64,000 bases of DNA from Lachnospiraceae bacterium. GTDB taxonomy: Bacteria; Bacillota; Clostridia; Lachnospirales; Lachnospiraceae. Made by a program: the position numbers and the translations under genes. Below, piece after piece: positions 18,104 to 28,900 of the stretch (position 1 is its first letter; each line of letters begins with the position of its first letter). Where the stretch lies: positions 62,001-126,000 of the forward strand of contig CAJTDK010000010.1 of NCBI GenBank assembly GCA_910575105.1. Reading direction: 5' to 3'. The notes beneath the pieces are model-generated. The model searched no databases and had not been told where the DNA came from. It was given only the letters and a program-made list of their open reading frames with translations.

Positions 18104-18779
18104 CCCACACCACCTTCAAATATTTTGGCTCCTTCGGGTTGATCTCAATCTTTTCCCGAATATTTCTTACATGTACCATGATCGTATCTGTGTTTACCGC
18201 CCGTTCATTCCACACCCGCTCGTAGATCTCCTCGGCGGAGAATACCCTTCCCGGATTCTTCATGAACAGCAGCAGGATCTTAAACTCTATCGGGGTCATC
18301 TTCACCGGCTCCCCGTCCACCGTCACCTCAACTGTCTCCTCGTTAAGCTCCAGTCCGCCGATCGTATGCACCGACGAGGATTCCTTCACCGTCCCGAGAC
18401 GTTCTAAAAATCTTTTGTAGCGCCTTAGCTGGGAATTGACCCGGGCAAGAAGCTCCATCGGAGTGAAAGGCTTCGTCACATAATCATCGGCACCCATATT
18501 CAGTCCCATGATCTTGTCTACCTCCTCCGACTTCGCCGACAGGAAGATCACTGGGAAATCATGCTTTTCCCTCAGCTTGATGGTCATAGATATCCCGTCC
18601 ATCCTCGGCATCATCACATCCACGATGGCCAGATGGATCTCCTCTTTCTCAATCACCTCAAGCCCTTTTATACCGTCTGCCGCCTCGAACACCTCGTAGC
18701 CCTGGGATTTCAGGTAGATCTTTACCCCTTCGCGTATCTCCTTGTCATCCTCCACAACCAGCACATGATTTATCTCCAT
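18072..18779 (-). CDS. OmpR/PhoB-family response regulator
   Basis: A 235-residue regulator with a receiver domain at 1-120 (acidic pocket E10-D12, phosphoacceptor Asp54 in IVDVMMPRMDG, LSAKS) and a C-terminal winged helix (MTPIEFKILLLFMKNPGRVF, VNTDTIMVHVRNIREKI). It is very like VanR/PhoP-type regulators of Clostridia. It is the first gene of the pair and ends inside the kinase gene. The target genes are not evident here. The neighbouring DUF342 and Ldh genes have their own signals. Confidence 0.94.
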   Translation of the reverse strand: MEINHVLVVEDDKEIREGVKIYLKSQGYEVFEAADGIKGLEVIEKEEIHLAIVDVMMPRMDGISMTIKLREKHDFPVIFLSAKSEEVDKIMGLNMGADDYVTKPFTPMELLARVNSQLRRYKRFLERLGTVKESSSVHTIGGLELNEETVEVTVDGEPVKMTPIEFKILLLFMKNPGRVFSAEEIYERVWNERAVNTDTIMVHVRNIREKIEINPKEPKYLKVVWGVGYKIEKQA

Positions 18780-18998
18780 TTTCTGAATTCTCCTCTCTTC
18801 TTCCCTCTATTCTGCCGACAGTTAGCTGCCGGCGCCAGTATATCATATCACATTCCGCCGTCTTTTGGTATGCGCCTTTCCTCATCTGCTTCCCTCCTTA
18901 TGCTTTACCTGAAGTATACCCGCCAATTCTTAAGAGGGGTCACGAAAAAAACAAAAGAATTTCTAAAGAATTCCTAATCAATTTGGGGCAGGAACAGC

Positions 18999-19035
18999 AA
19001 AAAAAGAAAGACAGCAATCCATGCAGGACGCTGCC
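18999..19035 (-). terminator. Terminator after the Ldh-family gene
   Basis: On the minus strand GGCAGC pairs with GCTGTC around an inner TCC/GGA stem, followed by TTTCTTTTTTT. The stem is imperfect but the T tract is strong. It lies 25 nt after the stop at 19060. Confidence 0.6.
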
Positions 19036-19059
19036 TCCCTCTGTTTAATGCTGCCTGTC

Positions 19060-20217
19060 TTATGGCAGCTCTGTTTTTTGTTCCTTCTGCCTGTTCTCCC
19101 CCGCCTGTTCAAAGGGGAAGACAAACTGCGTAAGCCCCAGGTCATCCCTCATCTTGATAAACTCCTCCTGGACAGCCTCTCCTACAGGAATGCCCTTATC
19201 CTTCCTGAACTGCCAGGCCTCATATTCCTTTTCTCCCGCAGTAAAGATACGCTCCTGGCCCGGCGCCTTTTTCGAAGCACGGAGCTGCCTTAGGATATCC
19301 CCGGCGGTTTTCTTAAAGCTCTCCGCCCCCATAAACGCTTCCGTGTTGATCGCAATAAAGAAATGTCCCAGCGGATAAGGGATCTTATTGCCTGCCTCGT
19401 CCTTACCGGAAAGCATCTTGAGAAAGCTGCCTGCCTGAAGCGCCGCAGAAAGGATCTCCACCACCGTCGCGTAACCATATCCTTTATAGCCTGCCAGCTC
19501 CTCGCCGATCCCGCCAAGAGGCGTCAGCGCCGCCCGTCCGCAGTTGAGGTCCTCTAAGATCTGTGCACTGTCCGTCACCGCGTTCCCGTCATTTCCAATA
19601 ACCATGCCCTCCGGCGTATCCATCCCGCTGCGCGCGTAGAATTCGATCTTTCCCCGCTGGGAGATAGACGTAGCGCAGTCCAGCACGAAGGGAAACGGCT
19701 CGTCTGTAGGAAGTCCGAAGGTGATCGGGTTCGTCCCAAGCATATTCTCTACGCCAAAGGTAGGCGCTATGGACGGCCTCGCATTGGTCCCTGTGATGCC
19801 GATCATATCCTTCTGTGTACACATCGTCGCGTAATAGCCCGCGATTCCGTAATGGGTGGAGTTGCGCACAGCCACCATGCCCATGCCGTACTGCTTCGCC
19901 TTGTCGATCGCCATCTGCATCGCCCTTGTACCGACGACCATCCCCATCCCGTTATGCCCGTCTACAACGGCTGTGGCCGGCGTCTCCTTGATCACCTCAA
20001 AGTTAGTCTCCGGGTTTAGGATGCCCTCCTTGATCCGGTCGATATAGATCGGCTTGAACCGGTTGCATCCGTGGCTTTCGATCCCCCTCCGGTCGCTCTC
20101 AATAAGCACATCTGCGCACACTGCGGCGTCCTCTTTGGGAACCCCGTACTTTTCAAACACAGCAGTCATAAACTCCTCTGCCAGCTTCCAGCTGATAAAT
20201 GGCCTTGTCTCCTGCAT
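19060..20217 (-). CDS. Ldh family oxidoreductase (malate/L-sulfolactate/ureidoglycolate dehydrogenase type)
   Basis: A 385-residue NAD(P)-dependent 2-hydroxyacid dehydrogenase of the YlbC/YiaK/ComC fold, which is unrelated to Rossmann lactate dehydrogenases. Diagnostic segments are ESDRRGIESHGCNRF, VDGHNGMGMVVGTRAM, VAVRNSTHYGIAGYYA with the catalytic His, and GTNPITFGLPT. The substrate cannot be decided; the alternatives are malate, 3-sulfolactate and ureidoglycolate. The last 20 or so residues (rich in E, Q, K) are an extra charged tail. The start has GGAGGTGA. It is monocistronic. Confidence 0.87.
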   Translation of the reverse strand: MQETRPFISWKLAEEFMTAVFEKYGVPKEDAAVCADVLIESDRRGIESHGCNRFKPIYIDRIKEGILNPETNFEVIKETPATAVVDGHNGMGMVVGTRAMQMAIDKAKQYGMGMVAVRNSTHYGIAGYYATMCTQKDMIGITGTNARPSIAPTFGVENMLGTNPITFGLPTDEPFPFVLDCATSISQRGKIEFYARSGMDTPEGMVIGNDGNAVTDSAQILEDLNCGRAALTPLGGIGEELAGYKGYGYATVVEILSAALQAGSFLKMLSGKDEAGNKIPYPLGHFFIAINTEAFMGAESFKKTAGDILRQLRASKKAPGQERIFTAGEKEYEAWQFRKDKGIPVGEAVQEEFIKMRDDLGLTQFVFPFEQAGENRQKEQKTELP

Positions 20218-20263
20218 ATCCTCTCACCTCCGTTATAATAAATGTATTCTGTTATATCTTCAC

Positions 20264-21256
20264 TTACACCGTCTCATTCAGATATATCCTTGAGAGCGGC
20301 ACGATCTTTTCAAGCTCTCCCTTCATCCGCTCCGACATAGAGACGCCTTCCTCCATACCGATCTCATCCGCAGTCTTCGCCCCGAACAGGAAGCTTGCAA
20401 GTGCGGCGACCGATATAGTTCCCTCGCTGTTCTCCGGCCGGCCATCCATCAGCATCACGCCGGAATACTCTGTTCCTGTAACGACTACGCAGCGGTTATT
20501 CTCCCCGATCACCGGATCGGTAATCTGAAAGCACACCCCGATCAGGCTTTTCAGGCCAACAGACATCAGCATCCTGCGCACGTCCACGATCCTCACCATG
20601 ATCTTCGGTCTTTCAGGCTCTTTGTCCCCCGGCATAAAGACCCGGCAGTCCGTGATCTCCCCGCCTGTCCTTTTCAGCATCAGACATCCCCCGTCACTTG
20701 CATATTCCTTAAGAAGCCTCCGGTAATACGCAGCATCCCGCTTGGCAAACACCTGGAAATTCGCTTCCAGATACTGGTTCGCCTTATCGGATAGTTCTGC
20801 TAAGTCCCCCTCCGCCACCGGCACTAGGAAATCATCCTCTTCGCCTGTGCCGCAGTACCGTTTCTCCTGCTCATAAACCGTACGGAAATCATGGGGAAGA
20901 TAAATCCTCTCCGCCGCCGGCATCAGGAAGGTAAATGACCTCCCCGCCCCGTACATGTTCTTAAGGCTCTGCCCAAGGAGCGCCGCCATATAACCGCGTC
21001 TGCGGTACTCTGCCCGGGTTGCCACCGCAACGATGTAATCTGCTTCCCTTTCCGTGCCGTTCACCGACAGCATATACGGGTTCAGATGCAGCATACCGCA
21101 GATCCGCCCGTCCTCTTCTGCCGTATAGATTACATTATCCTTCGTCTTTTCCGTATAATAGTAGTCTACAAATCCCTTGCTGTCCTCCGGAAATACCTCC
21201 TCATACAGCGTCCTTGTACACCCTTTCTCCTCCTGCTTTAACCGCCTGATCTCCAC
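20264..21256 (-). CDS. GNAT family N-acetyltransferase, Eis-like
   Basis: A 330-residue protein. The N-terminal GNAT domain has the acetyl-CoA loop VAVATRAEYRRRGYMAALLG. It is followed by a second GNAT-like part and a C-terminal SCP2-like sterol carrier fold (ICFQITDPVIGENNRCVVVT, ISVAALASFLFGAKTADEIG), the layout of Eis-type acetyltransferases. These acetylate amino groups of aminoglycosides, lysines or small molecules; the real substrate is unknown. The start codon is a GTG placed directly after the ispF stop with no gap, so expression is coupled to ispF. Confidence 0.85.
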   Translation of the reverse strand: MEIRRLKQEEKGCTRTLYEEVFPEDSKGFVDYYYTEKTKDNVIYTAEEDGRICGMLHLNPYMLSVNGTEREADYIVAVATRAEYRRRGYMAALLGQSLKNMYGAGRSFTFLMPAAERIYLPHDFRTVYEQEKRYCGTGEEDDFLVPVAEGDLAELSDKANQYLEANFQVFAKRDAAYYRRLLKEYASDGGCLMLKRTGGEITDCRVFMPGDKEPERPKIMVRIVDVRRMLMSVGLKSLIGVCFQITDPVIGENNRCVVVTGTEYSGVMLMDGRPENSEGTISVAALASFLFGAKTADEIGMEEGVSMSERMKGELEKIVPLSRIYLNETV

Positions 21257-21826
21257 TTAAACTTCACCGCCCAACTTACGCGGACAGTCTCCGCAGCCTG
21301 CACAGCCTGAACAGCCCTGTCCTTCATCCGATGCCGCCGTGTAGCTGTAATTCGCTACCGTCTCAAGACCTGCTGCGGCCTGGGCGCTGATCCCCTCGCC
21401 ACTTCCGGTAAAGCCAAGCCCTTCCTCTGTCGTCGCCTTGATATTCACCTGATCAATCTCAATGCCAAGGGTGTCCGCCACATTCTTTCGCATCTCGTCG
21501 ATATAGGGCGCCAGCTTCGGGCGCTGGGCGATGATCGTGGCGTCGATATTGCCGATCACATAAAGCTTCTCATCGATCAGCCGTCCTACATGTTCCAAAA
21601 GTCTGAGACTTGACGCCCCCTTATAGGCCGGATCCGTGTCCGGGAAATGCTTCCCGATATCCCCGAGAGCCGCCGCTCCTAGCAGCGCGTCCATCACCGC
21701 ATGCAGCAGGACATCCGCATCGGAATGCCCCAGAAGCCCTTTCTCGTAAGGAATATCCACCCCTCCTAATATCAGCCTGCGTCCCTCGGTTAACCGGTGG
21801 ACATCATATCCCGTTCCTATCCTCAT
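21257..21826 (-). CDS. ispF: 2-C-methyl-D-erythritol 2,4-cyclodiphosphate synthase with a cysteine-rich tail
   Basis: It cyclises CDP-ME 2-phosphate in the MEP isoprenoid pathway. Residues 1-158 are a complete IspF: metal ligands D8 and H10 in GYDVHRL and H42 in [19 protein letters not shown], and the end motif [19 protein letters not shown]. The start at 21826 is chosen over an upstream ATG at 21910 because [10 protein letters not shown] is the universal start and GGGGGA precedes it. The protein has about 30 extra residues with Cys172, Cys175, Cys178 and Cys181 in a C-x2-C-x2-C-x2-C pattern ([10 protein letters not shown]). It overlaps the gene upstream by 23 nt. Confidence 0.93.
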   Translation of the reverse strand: MRIGTGYDVHRLTEGRRLILGGVDIPYEKGLLGHSDADVLLHAVMDALLGAAALGDIGKHFPDTDPAYKGASSLRLLEHVGRLIDEKLYVIGNIDATIIAQRPKLAPYIDEMRKNVADTLGIEIDQVNIKATTEEGLGFTGSGEGISAQAAAGLETVANYSYTAASDEGQGCSGCAGCGDCPRKLGGEV

Positions 21827-22097
21827 GGTCTGTTCCCCCTTCCTGTCCGCTCTCCTCTGAGCTATCCGTCCTTCCGGCATCCGAATCGTCTCCGAATCCC
21901 TCATCATCACCCTTCATCAGCTTGCCGGCACTCCTTGCTACCAGAAATGCACCCACCGCGATGAACAATACGCCGATAACCAGATACATCATATAATTGT
22001 CCGGCCGCTGTGCCAGCGCATTCTTTGCCAGCCCAAAACCAGTATAAATCACGTATCCTCCTGCAACAATATAAATATATAACCGTGATCTCGTCAT
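21804..22097 (-). CDS. Small two-TM membrane protein, function unknown
   Basis: A 97-residue protein with hydrophobic segments at about 5-25 and 36-53, then a highly acidic, Ser/Gly-rich tail of about 35 residues ([20 protein letters not shown]). The start has AGGAGG at good spacing. It leads the small-protein/ispF/GNAT operon and overlaps the ispF start. I do not recognise a named family; similar short proteins are common next to metabolic genes in Lachnospiraceae. Confidence 0.7.
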   Translation of the reverse strand: MTRSRLYIYIVAGGYVIYTGFGLAKNALAQRPDNYMMYLVIGVLFIAVGAFLVARSAGKLMKGDDEGFGDDSDAGRTDSSEESGQEGGTDHEDRNGI

Positions 22098-22135
22098 CCT
22101 TCATCCTCCTTGTACTGCTGGTAATATCATAATAT

Positions 22136-22162
22136 AAAAAAAGAAGACAGTCAATAACTGTC
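22136..22162 (-). terminator. Terminator of the tRNA-Val/tRNA-Met transcript
   Basis: On the minus strand GACAGT-TATTG-ACTGTC is followed by TTC and then seven T. It lies just after the tRNA-Met 3' end. Confidence 0.85.
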
Positions 22163-22177
22163 TCCTTTGTAAATCAA

Positions 22178-22251
22178 TAGCGGGAACTGGATTTGAACCA
22201 GCGACACCACGGGTATGAACCGTGTGCTCTAGCCAACTGAGCTATCCCGCC
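22178..22251 (-). tRNA. tRNA-Met (anticodon CAU, elongator-like)
   Basis: The minus-strand cloverleaf has acceptor GGCGGGA/TCCCGCT (closing G-U), anticodon stem CACGG/CCGTG with loop TTCATAC, and T loop GGTTCAAATCC. It lacks the three G-C pairs of initiator tRNA in the anticodon stem. A tRNA-Ile with lysidine-modified CAU cannot be fully excluded. Confidence 0.93.
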
Positions 22252-22261
22252 AGATATGGTA

Positions 22262-22334
22262 TGGGACCAATAGGGCTCGAACCTATGACCCTCTGCTTGT
22301 AAGGCAGATGCTCTCCCAGCTGAGCTATGATCCC
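22262..22334 (-). tRNA. tRNA-Val (anticodon UAC)
   Basis: The minus-strand cloverleaf has acceptor GGGATCA/TGGTCCC, anticodon stem TCTGC/GCAGA with loop CTTACAA, and T loop GGTTCGAGCCC. It is transcribed with tRNA-Met, with a 10-nt spacer. Confidence 0.95.
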
Positions 22335-22371
22335 ATATCTTAGCAAGTCCTTATCTCGAACCCGCTTTGCC

Positions 22372-22401
22372 ATTATACTATTCTTTGTCAGTATTTGTCA
22401 A
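22372..22401 (-). promoter_or_regulatory. Promoter of the tRNA-Val/tRNA-Met unit
   Basis: Consensus TTGACA (22396-22401) and TATAAT (22372-22377) with an 18-nt spacer on the minus strand. Confidence 0.85.
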
Positions 22402-22429
22402 CACTTTTTTCAGAGTTTTTTCAAAAAAA

Positions 22430-22712
22430 TTACGAAAAATAAATATACCTGTCGATAATCTTGATAAACTCCTCCTGTATCAGATCCTTCATGATCCGGG
22501 ATATCGTACTGCGGGTGGATGAGATCATATGAGCCAGCTCTTTATGGGTATTTCCTGATATCCCCTTTTGACAGCAAAAGCAGGGGTTTCTCCATCCCCT
22601 TGCCGTTGACAAAATACTGTCGGACCCGTCCGTCTAAAAGCAGATATACGTATTCCGTATATGCCCCGCCGCATCCGATCATATATTGGGCTGGGTAGTC
22701 TTCTTTTTTACC
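22430..22712 (-). pseudogene. Crp/Fnr-family regulator remnant
   Basis: Two minus-strand pieces in different frames together resemble a Crp/Fnr protein. The upstream piece (YMIGCGGAYTEYVYLLLDG, VRQYFVNGKGMEKPLLLLSK) is the start of a cyclic-nucleotide-binding beta roll. The downstream piece (HKELAHMISSTRSTISRIMK) is the recognition helix-turn-helix and ends at a stop at 22430. The middle of the protein, including the dimerisation helix, is deleted and the frame shifts at the joint. It is not expected to be functional. Confidence 0.75.
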
Positions 22713-22831
22713 ATGTTTCCCAAAGTATTTAAAATTACATTGGCGGTAAAAATCAATAATATCCTTTCCCTCCTCGTGTTCCTATTAAGGGAGGACACGC
22801 TATGTTATGTCCCGAGCACCTATGAACATGC

Positions 22832-22963
22832 CGAAAAAATGCGCAGATCGCAGGCGGGACTTCCGGCAAGCCCACAAAAGCCGATGCCGAAAAAGGCCGG
22901 ATTTATCATGAGTATCCGGTGAAACGTCTGATCGAAGTTATCGAAACCCTGAAAGAAAAATAA
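22832..22963 (+). pseudogene. C-terminal fragment, possibly of a creatininase-family amidohydrolase
   Basis: An open segment without a proper start ends with AGGTSGKPTKADAEKGR and YPVKRLIEVIETLKEK before a TAA. The GxPTKAxAEKG pattern followed by a C-terminal helix resembles the end of creatininase-type hydrolases. This is a memory-based resemblance over 43 residues and is tentative. A short ATG with a good ribosome site upstream (22801) runs into a stop after 7 codons, so the gene is broken. It lies 18 nt before the decayed symporter. Confidence 0.4.
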
Positions 22964-22981
22964 TCTGTAGGAAGAAAAGGA

Positions 22982-24269
22982 ATGGAGTTGTCAGCAAGCG
23001 AAAAAGCAATCTATGGAATATTGTTACTGGTATTAATTATGGTAAACCCGCCGGTGATCAATATCGTGAGTAATTATGCACAAGCACATCCGTTTGTCCT
23101 GGGATGGCCGACACTTCTGGTCTGGCTGAATGCATGGTATGTCATCGCGATCATCGCATTTTTAGTGGGAGTTTTAACCATCCGGTCATGGGAAAAAGAC
23201 TCGGGATCTGGACGGTATTTCCCGGCGTCCTGTTCTGGGTGATCAAAAGAGGGTTCTGGTATCTCGGAAAGACCATAGGATATATGTCCATGTCACAGTA
23301 CATCAGCGATGTGTATGAAAGTAAGGACATCTGCCTTATCGTCACGGTGATCGCCATGATCTTCACCGTTTCTATGTGGCGATGCAGGCAATTGGTTCAG
23401 GGTATATTTTTCAGACGATCAACAGCGGAAGATTAAAATATGAGCTTGGCACCATCAGCTTTTTTGCGATCATGATCGTGTTAGTCTGGATGGGCGGAAT
23501 GAAAGGAGTCGCGCTTACGGACGCCGCCCAGGGAGTATTATGTGGATCAGAATGGTGATGTTTCCCCATATGACACCCCGGTTCTTTGCCGGGAAATCCC
23601 TGAAGGTATTAAAATGGTCTGCCGTATTGTCATCCATTTACCTTACTTCCATACTATATCTTTCTTCCGGCAACAGGCATGGCCGGAAACATACTGATGC
23701 CTGACTGGAATCACCGGATACGATCTTCCCGGAGCTGCTCTTAATCTACACGCCTATCGTGTTTGCAGCCCTGGTTATCTCCGGCATCCTGGCCGCCTCC
23801 ATGTCTACAGGAGATTCCCAGCTCCATGCAGTCAGTACGATGGTTTCTACGGATATCTATAGAACTTATATCAATAAATCCGCAGATGAATATACGCGGT
23901 ACAAGATCGCCAAAGCCGCAACACTGGTCTTTGGGTTCTGCTCCGTCATCGTGGCTCTGATGCGGCCGGGGCTGAGCAGTGATATCCTTGCTCTGGCAGA
24001 TGGCGGCGCGCGGCCCCCGCACCTGCTATGCTTGGCGACATCTACTGGAAAAGGTTAACGCCCAAAGGGCAATATCCAGTATCCTGATCGGCGAAGGGGT
24101 TATGCTTTTCACCACATTTATCCTGCCTAATCCCCTGGGAATCATGGCCGGGCTCTGGGGGCTGATTGCCGCTTTGATCATCTTTGTCGCGGTATGTCTT
24201 ACAACAGCACCGACAAAGACTACTGCAGCCGTTATCGATTCCCTGGGCGGCTTCTTTGCGGCAGAATAA
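22982..24269 (+). pseudogene. Sodium:solute symporter locus, multiply frameshifted
   Basis: Several plus-strand segments in different frames resemble parts of an SSS-family symporter. First comes a hydrophobic two-helix piece (MVNPPVINIVSNYAQAHPFV), perhaps a DUF3311-type partner. Then, in another frame, come YMSMSQYISDVYESKDICL and VAMQAIGSGYIFQ; then SGILAASMSTGDSQLHAVST, a typical SSS core motif; and last ILIGEGVMLFTTFILPNPLG to the end. At least four frame changes and internal losses separate them. Together with the fragments before it, this looks like a dead uptake-and-hydrolysis operon with its regulator. Confidence 0.8.
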
Positions 24270-24290
24270 AAGACCATCTGCTTACGTAAC

Positions 24291-24330
24291 GATCCGCAGG
24301 CAGCACATTTCCTGCCGCCTGCGGATCTTT
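24291..24330. terminator. Hairpin between the symporter pseudogene and gdhA
   Basis: GATCCGCAGGC and GCCTGCGGATC form a perfect 11-bp stem with a 15-nt loop, followed by TTT on the plus strand. It could end transcription from both sides. Confidence 0.65.
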
Positions 24331-24383
24331 ACACTTATTCTTCACTTTTCCTGCTGCTCATCCATCCGATATCTATCAGTATT

Positions 24384-25724
<1,341 letters not shown>

Positions 25725-25765
25725 TTACCTCCTAAACTATATTTTCCTTAACTTCCTCAAAGCTT

Positions 25766-25795
25766 AAAAAAGCGGACGGACAACGTCCATCCGCT
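25766..25795 (-). terminator. Intrinsic terminator inside the gdhA 5' leader (candidate attenuator)
   Basis: On the minus strand GCGGATGGAC-GTT-GTCCGTCCGC is followed by TTTTTT. It lies about 20-50 nt downstream of the predicted gdhA transcription start and about 48 nt before the start codon. It can also stop read-through from purL. The first transcribed bases (GGACAA, 25809-25814) can pair with TTGTCC of the stem (25778-25783), a possible antiterminator. Confidence 0.75.
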
Positions 25796-25812
25796 TCCCC
25801 TGGCGCTTTTGT

Positions 25813-25849
25813 CCTTTAACATTGTAAAGGATTTCCGCGCAGAACACAA
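25813..25849 (-). promoter_or_regulatory. gdhA promoter with overlapping palindrome
   Basis: TTGTGT (25844-25849) and TACAAT (25821-25826) with a 17-nt spacer. CCTTTA-N6-TAAAGG (25813-25830) is a perfect 6-bp inverted repeat covering the -10 box and the start point, and is a candidate operator. Confidence 0.6.
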
Positions 25850-25983
25850 GGATTTTTTTGCAAATTTTTCTATTTTTTGCAATATTCATTTTCATTTCCT
25901 GCATTCCGTGCTCTTACAGGAACATTTCTATCTTGTTTTTCTTCGCTATAATGCATCAAAAGTTCAGGATTCATTCATTTATC

Positions 25984-28900
25984 TTATCTGAAATACTCCA
26001 CGCCGGACGCGAAGATCTTCATATCCTGCTCACCGTAGATATTCACGGCAACAGACCGGCCGCGTCTCTCGGAGTGGGCCATCTTGCCGAATATCCGTCC
26101 GTCAGGGCTTGTGATCCCCTCGATGGCCATGTAGGAACCGTTCACGTTCCACTCTTCATCCAGCGTAATATTCCCGTCGGTATCGCAGTACTGGGTCGCC
26201 ACCTGTCCGTTTGCAAAAAGCTTATCCAGCCACTCCTTATCCGCCACAAAGCGGCCCTCCCCGTTGGATGCCGGGTTCGTGTACACGCCGCCAAGCTCGG
26301 CCTTCTTAAGCCACGGAGACTTGTCCGAAACTACCTTTACGTAGATCATCTTGGAAATGTGGCGTCCGATGGTATTGTAAGTCAGCGTCAGGGATTTCTC
26401 ATCCTGCCCGGTAATCTGTCCATTCGGCAGAAGGCCAAGCTTTACCAGTGCCTGGAAGCCGTTGCAGATGCCGAGGGCAAGGCCGTCCCGTTCATTTAAC
26501 AAACGCTCCACAGCCTCTTTGATCTTTGCATTCTGGAATGCGGTAGCGAAGAACTTCGCGGAGCCGTCCGGCTCGTCTCCTGCGGAAAATCCGCCCGGGA
26601 ACATGATGATCTGCGCCCCGTCGATAGCCTTTTCGAAGGTATTCACCGAATCGATGATATCCGCCGCATCAAGGTTCCGAAACACCTTTGTCACTACCCT
26701 GGCTCCCGCCTGCTCGAAAGCACTCGCGCTGTCGTACTCACAGTTGGTCCCCGGGAATACCGGGATGAATACCGTCGGCTGTGCGATCTTGTGGGTGCAG
26801 ATATGGATATCGGACGCATGGTAAAGCCTGGTCTCTATCTTCTCCTCCTGGCCTTCGGCGCCGGAGTTGGTCCGAAATACCTTTTCCAGTGTCGCCTTCC
26901 ATGCGCCCTCCGCTTCTGCCTCCGGGATCGCTACATTGCCGTAGGAGAAGGTTCCGTCGCCTGTCACCTCACCGATCACCGTATATTCGATGGCCAGCTC
27001 ACCTACCTTACCGTCTGCAACCTCCGCGATGATATCGCCGAAGGCCGGGGCAAACAGATCTCTCGCATCCATATTATGCTCAATCTTCACACCCATCCGG
27101 TTGCCGAAGGCCATGCGGCTAACTGCGGCGATCACGCCGTGGCGGTCTGCTGCGTAAGCCGATACGATCCTGCCCGCCCGGATATCTTCGGTAAATTTCC
27201 CGTACTGCTCCATCACCTTCTCATAAACCGGAACATCGTACTGGTCTGTCGGAATACGGAGCCATACTAATTTATTGCCCGCCGTTTTAAGCTCCGGGGT
27301 AATAATATCCTTTTCTCTTGCAATATCCACAGCAAAGGAAACCAGTGTAGGCGGCACGTCGATATCTTCGAAGGTGCCGGACATACTGTCCTTTCCGCCG
27401 ATGGACGGCAGGCCGAAGCCGAGCTGTGCGTTATATGCGCCCAGAAGCGCGGCAAAGGGCTGGCTCCATCTGCTGGGCTCCCCGGTCATCCGCCGGAAAT
27501 ACTCCTGGAAGGTAAACCGGATCTTCCGGTGATCGCCGCCGTTTGCCACGATCTTTGCCACTGACTCTGTCACCGCATAGATGGCCCCGTGATACGGACT
27601 CCAGGTAGACAGATACGGGTCGAAGCCGTAGCTCATCATGGTCACGGTGTCGCAGTCGCCCCCAAGCACCGGCAGCTTGGCAACCATAGCCTGGGTCTCC
27701 GTAGTCTGATATTTCCCCCCGTGGGGCATGAACACGGAAGCCGCCCCGATAGAACCGTCGAACATCTCAACCAGCCCTTTCTGGGAGCAGACATTGAGGT
27801 CAGACAGCACAGACAGCCACTTCGCCCGCACATCCCCCACTTCCTCACGCACAAGGATACTGTCCTTCCGGTTCGGAATATCCACGGCAACTGCCGTCTC
27901 CTGATGGGCGCCGTTGGTATCTAAAAATGCCCTGGACAGATTGACGATCTCTTTTCCTCTCCAGGAAAGGACAAGCCTTGGCTCCTCGGTGACAACCGCC
28001 ACCTCTACCGCCTCTAAGCTCTCCTCTTTCGCATAGCCCATAAATTCCGCTACATCCTCCGGATCCACTACGACTGCCATACGCTCCTGGGACTCAGAGA
28101 TGGCGATCTCCGTACCGTCGAGGCCCGCATACTTTTTCGGCACCTTGTCAAGATCCACCCTAAGGCCGTCCGCCAGCTCACCGATGGCGACGGAGACACC
28201 GCCTGCGCCAAAGTCATTGCATTTCTTGATTAATCTGCTCACTTCTTCCCGGCGGAACATCCGCTGGATCTTACGCTCTGTCGGCGCATTCCCCTTCTGT
28301 ACCTCCGCGCCGCAGGTCTCGATGGACTCCGTAGTGTGCACCTTGGAAGAACCGGTGGCACCTCCGCAGCCGTCCCGTCCGGTACGCCCGCCCAGAAGGA
28401 TGATGATATCTCCCGGATCCGACGTCTCACGGATCACCGCACGCCTTGGAGCCGCGCCGAGAACCGCGCCGATCTCCATACGCTTCGCCACATAATTCGG
28501 ATGGTAGATCTCCTTCACCGCCCCGGTGGCCAGCCCGATCTGGTTGCCGTAAGAGCTGTATCCGTGAGCTGCCTCGCGCACAAGCTTCTTCTGTGGGAGC
28601 TTGCCCTTGAGCGTATCCTTCATGGAAGCCGTCGGATCGGCCGCGCCTGTCACCCGCATGGCCTGGTACACATAGGTACGTCCAGAGAGCGGGTCACGGA
28701 TCGCACCGCCAAGACAGGTCGCCGCACCGCCGAAAGGCTCGATCTCCGTCGGGTGGTTGTGGGTTTCATTCTTAAAATTCACCAGCCATTCCTCTTCCAC
28801 GCCATCTACCGTGACCGGCACGACGATGCTGCAGGCATTGATCTCGTCGGATTCTTCCTGATCGGCAAGCTTCCCTTCCTTTTTAAGCTTGCGCATGGCC

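Noticed and set aside
22178-22334. tRNA genes as attachment site of an integrated element
   Set aside because: No integrase and no repeat of the tRNA 3' ends was seen nearby; the adjacent pseudogenes may have decayed in place.
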